Below, piece by piece: positions 22,229 to 34,200 of a stretch of DNA of 64,000 bases (positions are counted from its first letter, which is position 1; each line of letters opens with the position of its first letter). The position numbers and the translations under genes were made by a program. Origin of the DNA: Doris montereyensis (taxonomy: Eukaryota; Mollusca; Gastropoda; Nudibranchia; Dorididae); contig JAXRKP010000024.1 of the NCBI GenBank assembly GCA_037039925.1, positions 453,501 to 517,500 on the forward strand. Direction: 5' to 3'. Below the pieces are notes generated by a model. That model ran no database searches. It saw only the letters and a list, made by a program, of their open reading frames with translations, and was not told the origin of the DNA.

Positions 22229-25200
22229 CCTCCCTCTCCCTCCCTCCCTCCCTCCTCTCTATCTGTCGCAAAAGTGAATTTTGAATATCTTCATAGAATT
22301 AACGGGCATGGAGGTAAAAAAAAAAGAAGGATTTGTGTATTTTATGATAAAGAATCTAAAAAAAACAAATTAGTGGCTCTGAATCATTTCCTTTATGTTT
22401 TAACTCAAATGGTACATGAAAATTTGTCGACTTGTAGATCTATACTTCATTTCAAATTCAAGCTATACTTAATTCCCTCTTAAGATTGCTTTTATTTTAT
22501 TATATTATTGTTTTCTTTACTTTACTGATGTTAGAATTAATACTCTTTGTTCTGTTTCCCTGTCATCTTCAGTTTCAGAAAATGTCAAAAGCAATGGCCC
22601 TCTGTCTTTTTAAATTTTATATATTTTTTTATCATTATCACTATCACCATGGCAACATGTTTTGTTTCTTAAAAGTAATATATGGGTTGAATGTCGTCTT
22701 GTCTCCTGTCCAGAACCCCAGTGGATGGAGGTTTTGACAGAAATTCTCTTACAGCTGCTGTCCCTGCAATCCCATCTGGCAAGAGTTGTCTCCTCCATGG
22801 TCTTCAAGCTCATAGTACCCCATCTAAATGCAGAGGCTGTCCAACTCGTTGTTCAGGTAAGCAGGAAATGGAAGGGAATCTTTGACTGACAGCAAAGGGA
22901 TACCGTCTTTATTGATACTGATTATGATAAAGCTATTCCTTCAAAGTAAAGTTCCTTCAGACCCAATAGAGCCGTAGCTTATCCCAGTTTCTATAGCATG
23001 AAGCGGAACAGGTGACCACAATCACCTCCTGGCCAGGACGCTAGTCTGACCAGATTTTTACTCCCAAGCTGGTGCTTGTACCCATTTGCACCTGGGTAGA
23101 GTGGGGAAAATGCATGTAAGCGTCTTTCCCAAGGAACACAACGTCGGAACTGGCCACTGACGCCACTAAGATAAAGCTATTATTGGGGGGGGGGGCTGCG
23201 ACGGTGATGATAGTGATAGCAGTGGAAGGGGGCACTGATAAGGAAGGAGGAGGAGGGAGGACAAGGAAAGAGGTCGCCAGAGGAAGACTAATAAAGATAT
23301 GTTTCAATGATGAAACAGGAAATGTCATCTATTTCATTTGTCCAGTCTTGTCTAGTCATAACATACTTTCTTAACAGCAGCTGTTTTTGGGGATGTTTTC
23401 AGAAACTGGATGTGCCTGCCCAGGGAAAAATTTTGTACGAATTAATGATTTGGAGAAATTCGTTGAATTTTCCAGCCAGTATTTAAATAAAGGATGGGCG
23501 TGGTGGTGTAAACGGGTAGTGCACACTGCACTCCATCTCTCAAGTATGAATTTCTGTTGTTAAAGAAGCGGTAGTGAAATGAAGGCTTCTTTCATCCACA
23601 GACTCTTATTCCCAAGAAAGCCACCCAAGATGATGCAGGCGGTGTCCTGGTGGAAAACGACGATGCCGACCAAGAAGAGGATGATGAAGAAGGTGGCAGC
23701 AGTGACGAAGAAGAACTTCTTGATGAGGATGTGGCAGATGAAGAAGGCACTGATGACGACAATGACGAAGATGAGCATGATGAGGAAGACAGTGACGAAG
23801 AGGAAGAAATGGTGGTTGATGAGAAATTCCGGAATCTGTCAAAGAGGCCTAGGCAGTGCTGGCGTTCCAGATGAAAATGAAACGGAGGAGGAAGAGGTAT
23901 GATAGATAGTGTCAATGCCAAGAAAAGTAAAAGTGACCCACTCAATTTGACCTTCATTATAACAATAAGAGAGCAAAATGTTAAGAATGCATTCTGCCTT
24001 GAAATATCAAGATGCGACTGCAAACTTGGATAATGGAAAAGGTTGCTCTCTACCCATTATGCTATGACATCTCTGTACTGAAAGTTATTACTCAGTATTT
24101 CAAGTTGGGTTGCGGTTTTTTCTCCATTTATATTTATATTTATATTCATATAATTGAAGGGGTCATTTCTTTAATGTGCCCATGTCCATTTTCATGAAAA
24201 ACGAGACAGAGAGATAATCCTAGGGAATAAAAGGAAATCATGCTGAAAAGTATGAAATCGATTTGATGAAAATACTTCACGGTTACAGCCGTTTGAAACT
24301 TAGAATTCCCAAAGCTGACAGTGTACAAAGTCCATGATTTTTGGCATTTTTCTCTAAATGACGTAACTGTGATTTAGGCACACTATCGAAATGACCCCTT
24401 CAATTGTGTTTGCTTCTATAGAGCTGAAATGTTAAGTTGAAGCTTGTAATACTTACTAGATGGGGGATTTGAATGTGTAGATACATGAATATATTTTGTG
24501 ATATTTCAGACAAAAACCCAACCCAAAACAAACAAGATTTGGTTCTTTTTGTTGTTTTATTCAAAACAGTCTCTTCATGCCAGAAATCAAAGATTGATTA
24601 ACTCTTCAATTTATCTTGGAATAGAAAAATATAAGACAATACAGAGAACATATAAAAAAAAATTCTCATTTGTTTTACAAGAGAAAAATTTAAACTAGGT
24701 CATGTTTCCAGAATTATTTGTGTTATTGCTTTTTATTCATGGGTTTGTTGCTTTTTAAAAAAAAAATTTCAATCCTTCATTTGAAAAGGATCTTCCTGAC
24801 CTAAGTGATTCTGAGATGTTCAAGCTCGATGAGGTTTTGGCTGAAGTTTTAGACTAAGGAAGAAATCAGGGGTAAGAAAGCACGAGAGGAAAAGAAAAAA
24901 GAGCTTGGAAATTTCCGACTCAGGTAAGGCATTCCTGTACAGTAATAAACCAACATGCATTTATCATGGTTAATCATTCAGTCTCTGTTATAAGCGTATA
25001 AAATAGTTAAGTATATTACCACAATAAAACTTTAAAAAGTTAAAAGAATGACGGTTCTTCGAGGCTATTATGGCCCATTGAGCCGGAGCGTATCCCAGTT
25101 TCTATAGCTTGAGATGAAACAGGGGATATAAATTACCCCTGGACAGGATGCTAGTCTGACGTAGGTTTTAATCCCGAGTTAGCACTTGTACCCATTTGCA

Positions 25201-28200
25201 CCTGTGTTGTTTGTGGAAGACTTTCGGTAGTTTGTAGTTATAATGATACTGGTTTAAATCTAAGCACTGGCTAGCCCAGATTTTGTTTCATGTTTTACTG
25301 TTAGAAAAGGTAATTCAGTCTGCTTGCCTCATTTCACTCTGATGTAAATGAGTATCCGGCTAAAGGAGGAGACGGATCTTGTCATGCTCCTCAAGGAGAC
25401 AAAGGGGTTTTTTGAATGAAATGGCCTGCTGGGAGAAATGTGACGTAAAGTCAATGAGCCCAGACTATTATTCCATGTTCATCTTCTGTTTCTCTTCATC
25501 AAAGAGACTGGAACATTAATACTTGAAAAGTAAAATAGCCTGGGCTATTCTTGTTTTGGCCAGGCTTTTTTCTCATGGAATATCTCTCTTTCTTAGAATT
25601 TAACAACATTGTTGTTGATAGGAGATTTGTCACAGAGAAGCTACCTGAATTCAAGTGTAAAGTGTGGTTAGATATCAACTTCACTTTTCATAAGTGGTAG
25701 CTGTATTCATAAATGTAATATAAAAGGGTTAAAAAGTAAAAATGTTATTTCAAATCTATGTACAAGTATATATCACGTAAAAAAAAAAATTGTAATTCTG
25801 TGTATGTTCTTATTTTAACATTAAAATCCTACAGTAACATGCAAGTTATGCAATTTAGTGAAATAAATTGACTAGGCTTAATTGCTTCTTCTCATGAATT
25901 GTGTTGGGTTTTTTTTTCTTCAGGGTTCTTGATCTTGTTGACGTGATGATTAAGCGAACACTCTGGGCACTTCATCTTTGTAAGAACTTTTATTTTATTT
26001 TACCATACGTGATGCTTTTTTTTTTCTAGTTTCAGATATCCCTTTTAAAAAAATGTGATTACGCTTCTTCTTTTCATATTTATTCGTCAATCATAAGGTT
26101 TTGCAATTGAATCTTGTTGAAAGAATTTGATTTAATATTTTTAACAGGATCTATTGAGGCCACTTTTGTTGCTCATTTTGACGTCACGGGGTGTTGAAGA
26201 ACAGTCTGCGAGAGACAAGGCAAAATCCTTGTTCAACCTTCTGAAATCCATGCAAAGGTTTGTTTCTTTCTAAATGATTCGTTGAAAGGCTTGCTTTTAG
26301 GCATACTTAAAGATTTGTCTATAAGTCGTCTACAAACTTTTGTGATAGATTTCTTGGTTTACGACTCTTATTATCTTAACTTCAGAAGTTACAACATTTT
26401 GTTGTTGTACTGAACATGTTTTAAAAATAAATATATGAATGTAAAGACATTACTGCAAGATAAAAAAGTTATAAATAAGGATAGAGTTAAAAACTTTATA
26501 ATAAACATGTTGACTTTGGTTATTTTTTCATTTTCATTGCTTCTTTCTTATTCGGGCTATTTAATAAAATAAAACAGCCAACCAATACTATGCCATCTAT
26601 TTTAAGGAGAAAATGGTATCTTTTTGCAATAGATGAAATGTTAAATCACACAGCAATTCTCTCAGATTGGAAATGACCTGATTGTATTTGAAAGCAAATT
26701 TTCTTTATAACAGGCTGTTTGATTTATCCATGATTTCACTCACCTATGCAAATAGTTGATTGCGATTGCATCACATGTAAATGTGTTGATGATAGCTTTT
26801 TTCTTTCAACCTCAATCAGGGTGTGACAGATACTGGCCACAGTCCAGAAGAGCAGCTAGAAATTTTCCAGGAATTGATTGATTTAGCACGGACAGGTAAA
26901 TTATACTTTTTTTCCATTGGAGTTCAAAATTCATCAGCTAACAGTTACAGACATATGTAGATATAAAGTAGAACAAAAGCTCAGATTTTTACCAGCATCT
27001 GACAAAGATAAAGATTGTGAAGATATTGATTGTTAGATTGCTACAATATACCTTTTTCCAAATCTTTAAAATGAACTTATGTTACTTGTTTATATTTTCT
27101 TCCTTTTCCATCAGTGAATGATCCATCTCAGCTTCCCATCATTGCTATGGCCTGTTCCATTGTGGTAATTTTCTTTTCACCTTCTCTGGTTCCTTCAGTT
27201 TTATATTACATATGTATTTTAATATTTTACTAGCTATGTCATGCCGGTGTTGGATAGAGGAGAGGAGTTTACTAAAGTCACAGCTGCTTTATTATATCAT
27301 TATTATTATCAATATTTTTTAATAGTATTTTTTAAATTGCTATTATTATGTTATTAATATTATTGTTATTTTACTTTATGTTTTATTAGACGTTTACATT
27401 AATAGAAATACAGATGATAATGTGAAATGGATGCTAAGAATATGACTATCTTTTTCCACTTACTAAGATTAATCGTGTTTTTTTGTGTTTGTTTCTTTCT
27501 AAATGATTCGGCGAAAGGCTTGCTTTTAGGCATACTTAAGGATTTGTGTATAAGTCGTCTACAAACTTTTGTGGTAGATTTCTTGACATAAACATGAAGA
27601 AATTGACTCATTTGTCTTAACAGATAAAAACATCAAAGGTAGATTGTCTGGAAACTTTGAGTGAAACTTTGACAAATGTTGTCAACAAAAAGTGAGTATT
27701 CAATAATAATCGTAGATGAGTTTACAATTTTTAACGGTACTAGTAGTAAGGCCGCTCCTTGTAACGGTGGGGGAAATGTGAAGTGACATTAACAATAGAA
27801 AAATTTTCCTTCTTCGTCAAGCATTGTTAAAGACTGTCATGTTAAAGGTTCTCTACTCCCTGAAGCACCCCCTGCAATGGGAATATAATAGATTTCTAGA
27901 TTTATAATCTACATCTCTTGATTTAGAGATTTCTATGGAAATGTAGGTAAACTGATCATGTTCATTGGTCTCTGTAGAAGATGTAACAATAGATATAAAA
28001 TCTAGATAGAACAGAACCTAGATTCTATATCTAGATCTAGATGTAATCTAGCAGAAAAGTGAATCAAGCTCTGTCTTCTTGAATGTGTCTGCTACTGAAC
28101 CATGTTTCTCGTCTCTCACAGCTTTGGTGCCAAACTTAGAGGTAAATGAGTAGGCACCAAAATATTAAAAATAAGAAAATTCACAGCCAAATCTGTTATT

Positions 28201-31200
28201 GATTAGTTCCTTACACTGGATGCATTTAATGATTGTACATTTTTTTTTACCATAATTTAGTTTTCAATGTTTTTCTCTTGTTATATAGTATTCATTTCTG
28301 AATGTTTAATTTCCTTTTGGAGGTTTTTAACAGTTAAAACATAACTTTTGCGAAATATATACCGGTAATATATCTATTGGTTGATTTTCCTTTCAACAGT
28401 AAATATTTTTTGCTTTTCATCTATAATTACAGACAGTCAAAGCCATTGCCTGCGTTCTTCTCCTCTCTCTTTGAATCAGAATCAGTAAGTTTGATATTCC
28501 TATATCTCACAATCGCTTTATAGACCCTAAATAAAAATGTCTCTTTGTTTTTTTTTGATAATGATTTTAATGAGGCGAGTCCAAATAAAGCCATTAGTTA
28601 TTTGGGCCATGAAAACAACTCTTAACCTTATCTCCATCTCTGCTGTAATTTGCTTTTGACATAAAGCCTGAATAGTTGACAATACACCTTATATTTTTTA
28701 GATCTAGATCTACTTGTAAATGTACATGTAGTTTAGATGTAACGAAGGCTATTTAAAAGACAGAATTAAACTCATAACTTTAAAATCAAAATTGGATTTA
28801 CGGTTTGGGTTGAATTAAAAGCATGCGCACTGACAGTAATAGTCAAGAATTGAGTTGGTCAGCTATTATGAATAATAATAATAATAATAATAAAGACTTT
28901 TGTTGACTTGGCAAAATGATGGGTAAAATGAGACAAGAGCAACTCCTATTCGGTCAGAAAAGTGTCATTCATGGTATGTTATTGACAAATATTCACTAGA
29001 ATGCAAGGTTTTATGGCTTTTCACAGTAAGAGGGTTTCTCCGTACAACGTTGCCATTTTGAATGAGATCTTTCACATGTTAAGCAGCTCTCCCCTTGGCA
29101 AAAAATACTGACGTGGCCCAAATAGTAATAGCTGGTGGATGGCCCAAATAGTTACTCAATTTTAATTGTTAATATAATAACATATAAATCATCCTTGGTA
29201 TATTTAAATCGATTTAGAAGTACACTGTTATGTGGAGAAAGACAGCAAAGTTACAGAAAAGAGTGTTTCATGTATTTAAATCGATTTAGAAGTACACTGT
29301 TATGTGGAGAAAGACAGCAAAGTTACAGAAAAGAGTGTTTCATGTATTCTACACGCCTCCTTGCTCTTTTGGGATAATATTTTAAATCATTTTAAGTCCA
29401 CGTTAATTATCAAAATATTATGTTGCATTATATTTAGACATGATTAATTAAGTGCCGTGATTAGGATATGAAAAGGAGAGTGAAGTTAAGTTAAATAAAG
29501 AACAGTGTGTTTTACAAATAATGTCATTTGTTTTGTGTTACTGATGACTTGGTAAGTGAAATTAAAAAGAAACTGAATGATGAATCATTTACTATTTGTT
29601 ACCTTTTTCAGATTTCTTTCCACTCTTTGAGTTCAATTTTGTTGACATGTCTGAGTAGCAAAGAAGCCAAGACGCACAGTCGGGTAAAATTTGATAATAA
29701 TTGTTACTGTTAAAAATTGATACAATGCTTGCATTTATAAACTCATTAAATTTTTTTTCATGTTGGAACATGCCCTTTGTCATAATTTTAGTTTAATATA
29801 AAATATTACTTGCATGATTGTTTCAGATAAGAAAATTATTTTTTATTTATACCGTAATTATGTTTACCTGAGAAAAAAAAATTTTATTTGATCGTTTAAG
29901 GGATTTTAAAAAAAATTACAGATCATGTATACCTGTAGTGCAGAATGAAAATCCCTTTGTAAAAAAACATACACCATTGCACATAATGGACTCAGATGAA
30001 TAAATTATACAAATCAATCCTGCCATTCCTAAAGTATTGTCTTATGTCCAACATAATTGAAATTAAATCATTGCATTTGAATTATTCATTGTTTTCCAGA
30101 CTTTGTGCTGTTCTCTCCTTGCTTCATTGGCCAAGAAATCAGGGAATGTAAGTGATTTCAGATATTACATCAGACATGTAAATGAATGTATCAATTTTAG
30201 TTCAGTAGACCATATGTGAATGGGTGAGGTTGTTTTAAAAAGCAATGTGCTTGATAGGACATATAGAGGACTTTAAAGGAGGAAAATTGTTCATTTATAA
30301 TGTAACGTGATTTCCACCATCAAAGAATGCTTATCTTCGTTATAAATTTTCCAGTTGCTCCTCAATTTTATGTCAAATGAGAAAAGTTCATGTATTTTAG
30401 GGGGGGGGGGGGGGGGGGAATGTAAAATCTATACTTCATGGTATTTAGAGATGAAAAGGAATAAAACGGCAGTAGGCAAACTTGGTGAAGTTTCTTTTGG
30501 GCCACTTAATACTTTGTTGATCGTAAACATTACATAAGCATAACAAGTCTGCATATATACAGGTTTGTAACTGTTTGAGTGTATGTAGCTTTTTTTCGTT
30601 CAAATAAATCATAAATACTTGTGAGAGGAGCAGTTTCCTTAATTTCCAAGTGGTAATGATCAAGAAATAACACAAAGAAGAATCACAGAATGTGATGAGA
30701 TGATTATTAAATATGAATAGTAATTGTAATAATTAATTTATAAAGGGCACGAATCCATTTAAATGCTCCAATGTGCTGAGAATAAAACTTATCATGTACA
30801 AACACAAAACAAAAATTCATAACATTATTGGAATAATTAATTAAAAAGTAGTTCAATTACATATTATAATCATAACAATTTCAATTTGATGAAATGGAGA
30901 ACAGAATTTTCACAATTTGAGATGTAAGTGTGTAGTGGAATTTGAAACATACTGCGAAGCAAGCAAATATGAAAAAAATGGAGGTTTTGAATTGAGCTGT
31001 TGGTTAGCATTATGAATTCAGCTATTTAGGTAAAATTATCACTAGTAAAGGATTTCATTCACATTGCAACTATGATTTCATTTAAGGTGTAACTGTCTTA
31101 CATTCATTGTCTTTTTACAGCTGTCTTCCGATTCTAGTAAAAGTCAATGGATGTTTGAAGCAGCGTCACTTGTGTCAAAGGTTTGTATTGTGTTGTCATC

Positions 31201-34200
31201 ATCCATTTTATTTGATTTAGGATATTATGATTATGATGATATATCTACACTACAACTACACCAAGGATAATAAATAATCTTCAAAGATGAAAAAACTGAT
31301 AAACTTTGGTTCAACCCTTTGTCAGATGACAAACACAAAGCGATTTTAATAACTAAAGGTAGTTGTTGATATTGCAGGTAGTGTGCAGTTGTAAGGCAGC
31401 TGTCTTGATAATCGGGCACTCGGTAGTCCAGAGGCAAGGTGTCAGCCTCTTAACCAAAAGGAAGTGGGTTTGAGCCCCACCAAAGAGCAAAATCTACCAC
31501 CCCCCCTGGTCCAAGTAGATGGATCGACACCTAGTCCCATCAGAGACGGATGTTAAAAAGGAGGTCCTGTGTGCAGATCACAACACTCTGTGCACGTTAA
31601 AGATCCCTTGGCTGTTTACTGGGCAGTCCGGGCAAAATTAAAATCCTACCAAAAAAACCCAAGATCACTTTAGTTGTGGATGTGTCAAATCATATGAAAA
31701 ATCTTGATAATCAAATATCAATATCATAGTGAATTTATTCTTCTTGTGAAAACAACTTGATTCTAGATTGTCATATGCATATGTGTGTGGGTATGTGGGA
31801 AAACAAAATGGACATCATGCTATAATGGAAGTGAGGTCGCTCATGAAATGTAAAACTATGCAATCGTGATAGGCTTTTTTAGCAAGACCTCCAAAATCCC
31901 GTTAACCATTTGAACAAGTACAGAATATATTACAGATGGATGAGGGCAGTCCAAAAGTTGTTTTATCTACATGAATATTTTCGGTCACTAGACCTGAACA
32001 TGTCAGCTTAAAATTGTAAAAAAATTCTGCCATTAAATTAAAAAGTAGGAATAGATAAATTTGAATATTTTGTTTAAAATTCACAAATCAGGAATTGACG
32101 AGAACAATTTTTAATTAATTTCTATAAAGCAAGAGCTCTATTCTCATTCTGTATCTTGTTATGTTAATTTTATTTAAAAAATTTTCACAGAGTGAAGAGA
32201 AGTTTTAGTTTGATGGTATTGGAAATAGGCCTGAAGCGTAGCAGAAATTGTGTCAATAATATCAGCTTTAGGATTGAGTCAGTTAGTGGGCTGTTGGCAG
32301 ACGCTACTGGTAGCTCCTAATTTCTTCCTTTCACTCTCTTACTTATCCTTTCATCCCCTGAGATCATCGTAAATGGTGGACAGGATAAATTCCAATTAAA
32401 TTTAAATAAACAAACAAATTGAGTCAGTCAAGAAGAAAAGTTTTAGTCTTTCTTCCTTCTTTATCAGTTCCCATTCTACTTTCTGGTGTATGGGTTTAGA
32501 TGCCCCAAATAATCTTTCTCAAGACAACCCAGTACTGACATTATCTGTTTCCTAGTTTACAAAGTACAGAGCTGAAATTGTAATCGTAATAAATACATGT
32601 GTTTTTTCAGGAGCTTGAATGCATCAATAAAGAAGATTTAAAAGCCATGTTCGTGAAGGAGGTCATGACACTTACTTTGGCTCTTCTAGCTCGAACGGAC
32701 GTTTTATCTCTTGTAAGTACTCACATTATCAGTTGTATTTTATCCTTTATTGTAAATGGTCATAAATAAATATGAATTAAATGCACTGATTTTATTATTG
32801 TTAATCATTGTTATTGTCAAATTGTTGTATTTATATCTGTTTTTTATTTCTAGTGAAAATTTCATGAGAAAAGTTCAATAAAAAATTATTTTTTTAAAAA
32901 GGGAAGAAAGAAAGAAAAAAAAAGAAAAGATGTGAATCATGATTTAACATCCAATGAAAATCTCTGAATCTAGGGATTTATCACCATGGTGATCATTCCC
33001 TCGTGACGTGCAGTCTCTCAAGATTTCTAAAAAATGTGACTTTTGATTTTGAGTTGTAAGTATAAATCTTCTAACAGTCACTACAGCTTTATTTAAACAT
33101 TTATTCTAAAACTGTTTTCACCAGTCTGTAGATTTTGAAATTCCCTTTTAGACGGTATATTGGTATGCAATGCTACATTGATTGTTGTGTAGGAAAAAAC
33201 TATTTTGATATTAAAAAAGTTCACTTACTTTTGAGTATATATGTGGTTAACATGATCAAAATATCCTTGTTTTTTAAGACATTTTCTAAAAATATTCATT
33301 GCCACGCATTTCATAGGTGATTGGTGGGTGCTGCCAAGTGGTAGGGCCTACTTCTTTTCACTCATTTTTTATCATCATAATTCACTCTGAGATGTACGCA
33401 TATGGTGGGCGGGCATAATTTTAAATAAACTTATAAGCAAAAGCTATGGGTTTGAGAAAAAAATTTTTTTTGACAATGCAATTTGGTCTATGGCATGTAT
33501 GTGGTGTGGTTTCTTCAGAACGGTAGAGATATGCAAGGTGATAGAAATAAGAAAAGTTACTGTTCATATTATAATGATTTTTCAAATTTTATTCACAGGA
33601 CAATTTTGGAGGTAACGTGAAAGTGAAGTTATTGGAGGTTAAATCAAAAATGAATACGGACTCGAAGCGCTTGGCCAACAAGATAATTGCTGCTCTAGAC
33701 AGGTTTGTCTTTTGAAATTCTTTCTTTCTTTCTTTCTTTATCAGTTCCCATTCTACCTTTCGGTGTATGGGTTCAGATGCCCGAGTTGATCTTTCTCCAG
33801 GATGCCCTGTCCTGGCATTTTCTGTTTCCTTCCAAAAATGTTAAATTTCTATGCTTCCATGCCTCTTTTATATCTCCTTTCCACTTTCTCCGAGGTCTGC
33901 CTTTTGTTCTTTTACCTTGGGCTTTAGCACTGTATATTGCTTTACCTATTCTATTGTCATTCATTCTGTTTACATGCCCAAACCATCTCAATTGATTTAT
34001 TTCTATCTTAGTTTTTATGCCATCTGCATTGGTTTGATCTATTGTTGTGTTTCTGATTTTGTCTCTTTTAGTTTTCCCTACTACTCTTCTTAGATATTTC
34101 ATTTCAGCTGCTTGTACTCTACTGTATTCTCTACTGTCTAAGGTCCAGGTTTCACTGCCATAGAGGAGAGTAGGGCAATAAACTGTGTTGTATACTGCCA

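Larger units (their letters stand above)
19441..24923 (+). other. MYBBP1A: MYBBP1A coding exons 16-22, including the acidic stretch
   Basis: Exons are 19441-19491, 20239-20289, 20921-21028, 21966-22035, 22714-22856, 23602-23896 and 24789-24923. Exon 20 holds the best conserved block, EPQWMEVLTEILLQLLSLQS. Exon 21 encodes about 60 residues that are mostly Asp, Glu and Ser, the acidic tract typical of this family. It then needs two added bases, near 23830 and 23850, to continue as SVKEALGSAG and GVPDENETEEEE. With them the exon is exactly 99 codons. Exon 22 needs two more (near 24845-24870) to read into KKAREEKKKELGNFRLR. Long minus-strand frames over exon 21 are shadows of its biased codons. 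Confidence 0.85.

Noticed and set aside
23592..24023. 143-codon Ser-rich minus-strand frame
   Set aside because: It is the shadow of the acidic MYBBP1A exon 21, whose GAA/GAC/GAT codons read as Ser-rich on the other strand.
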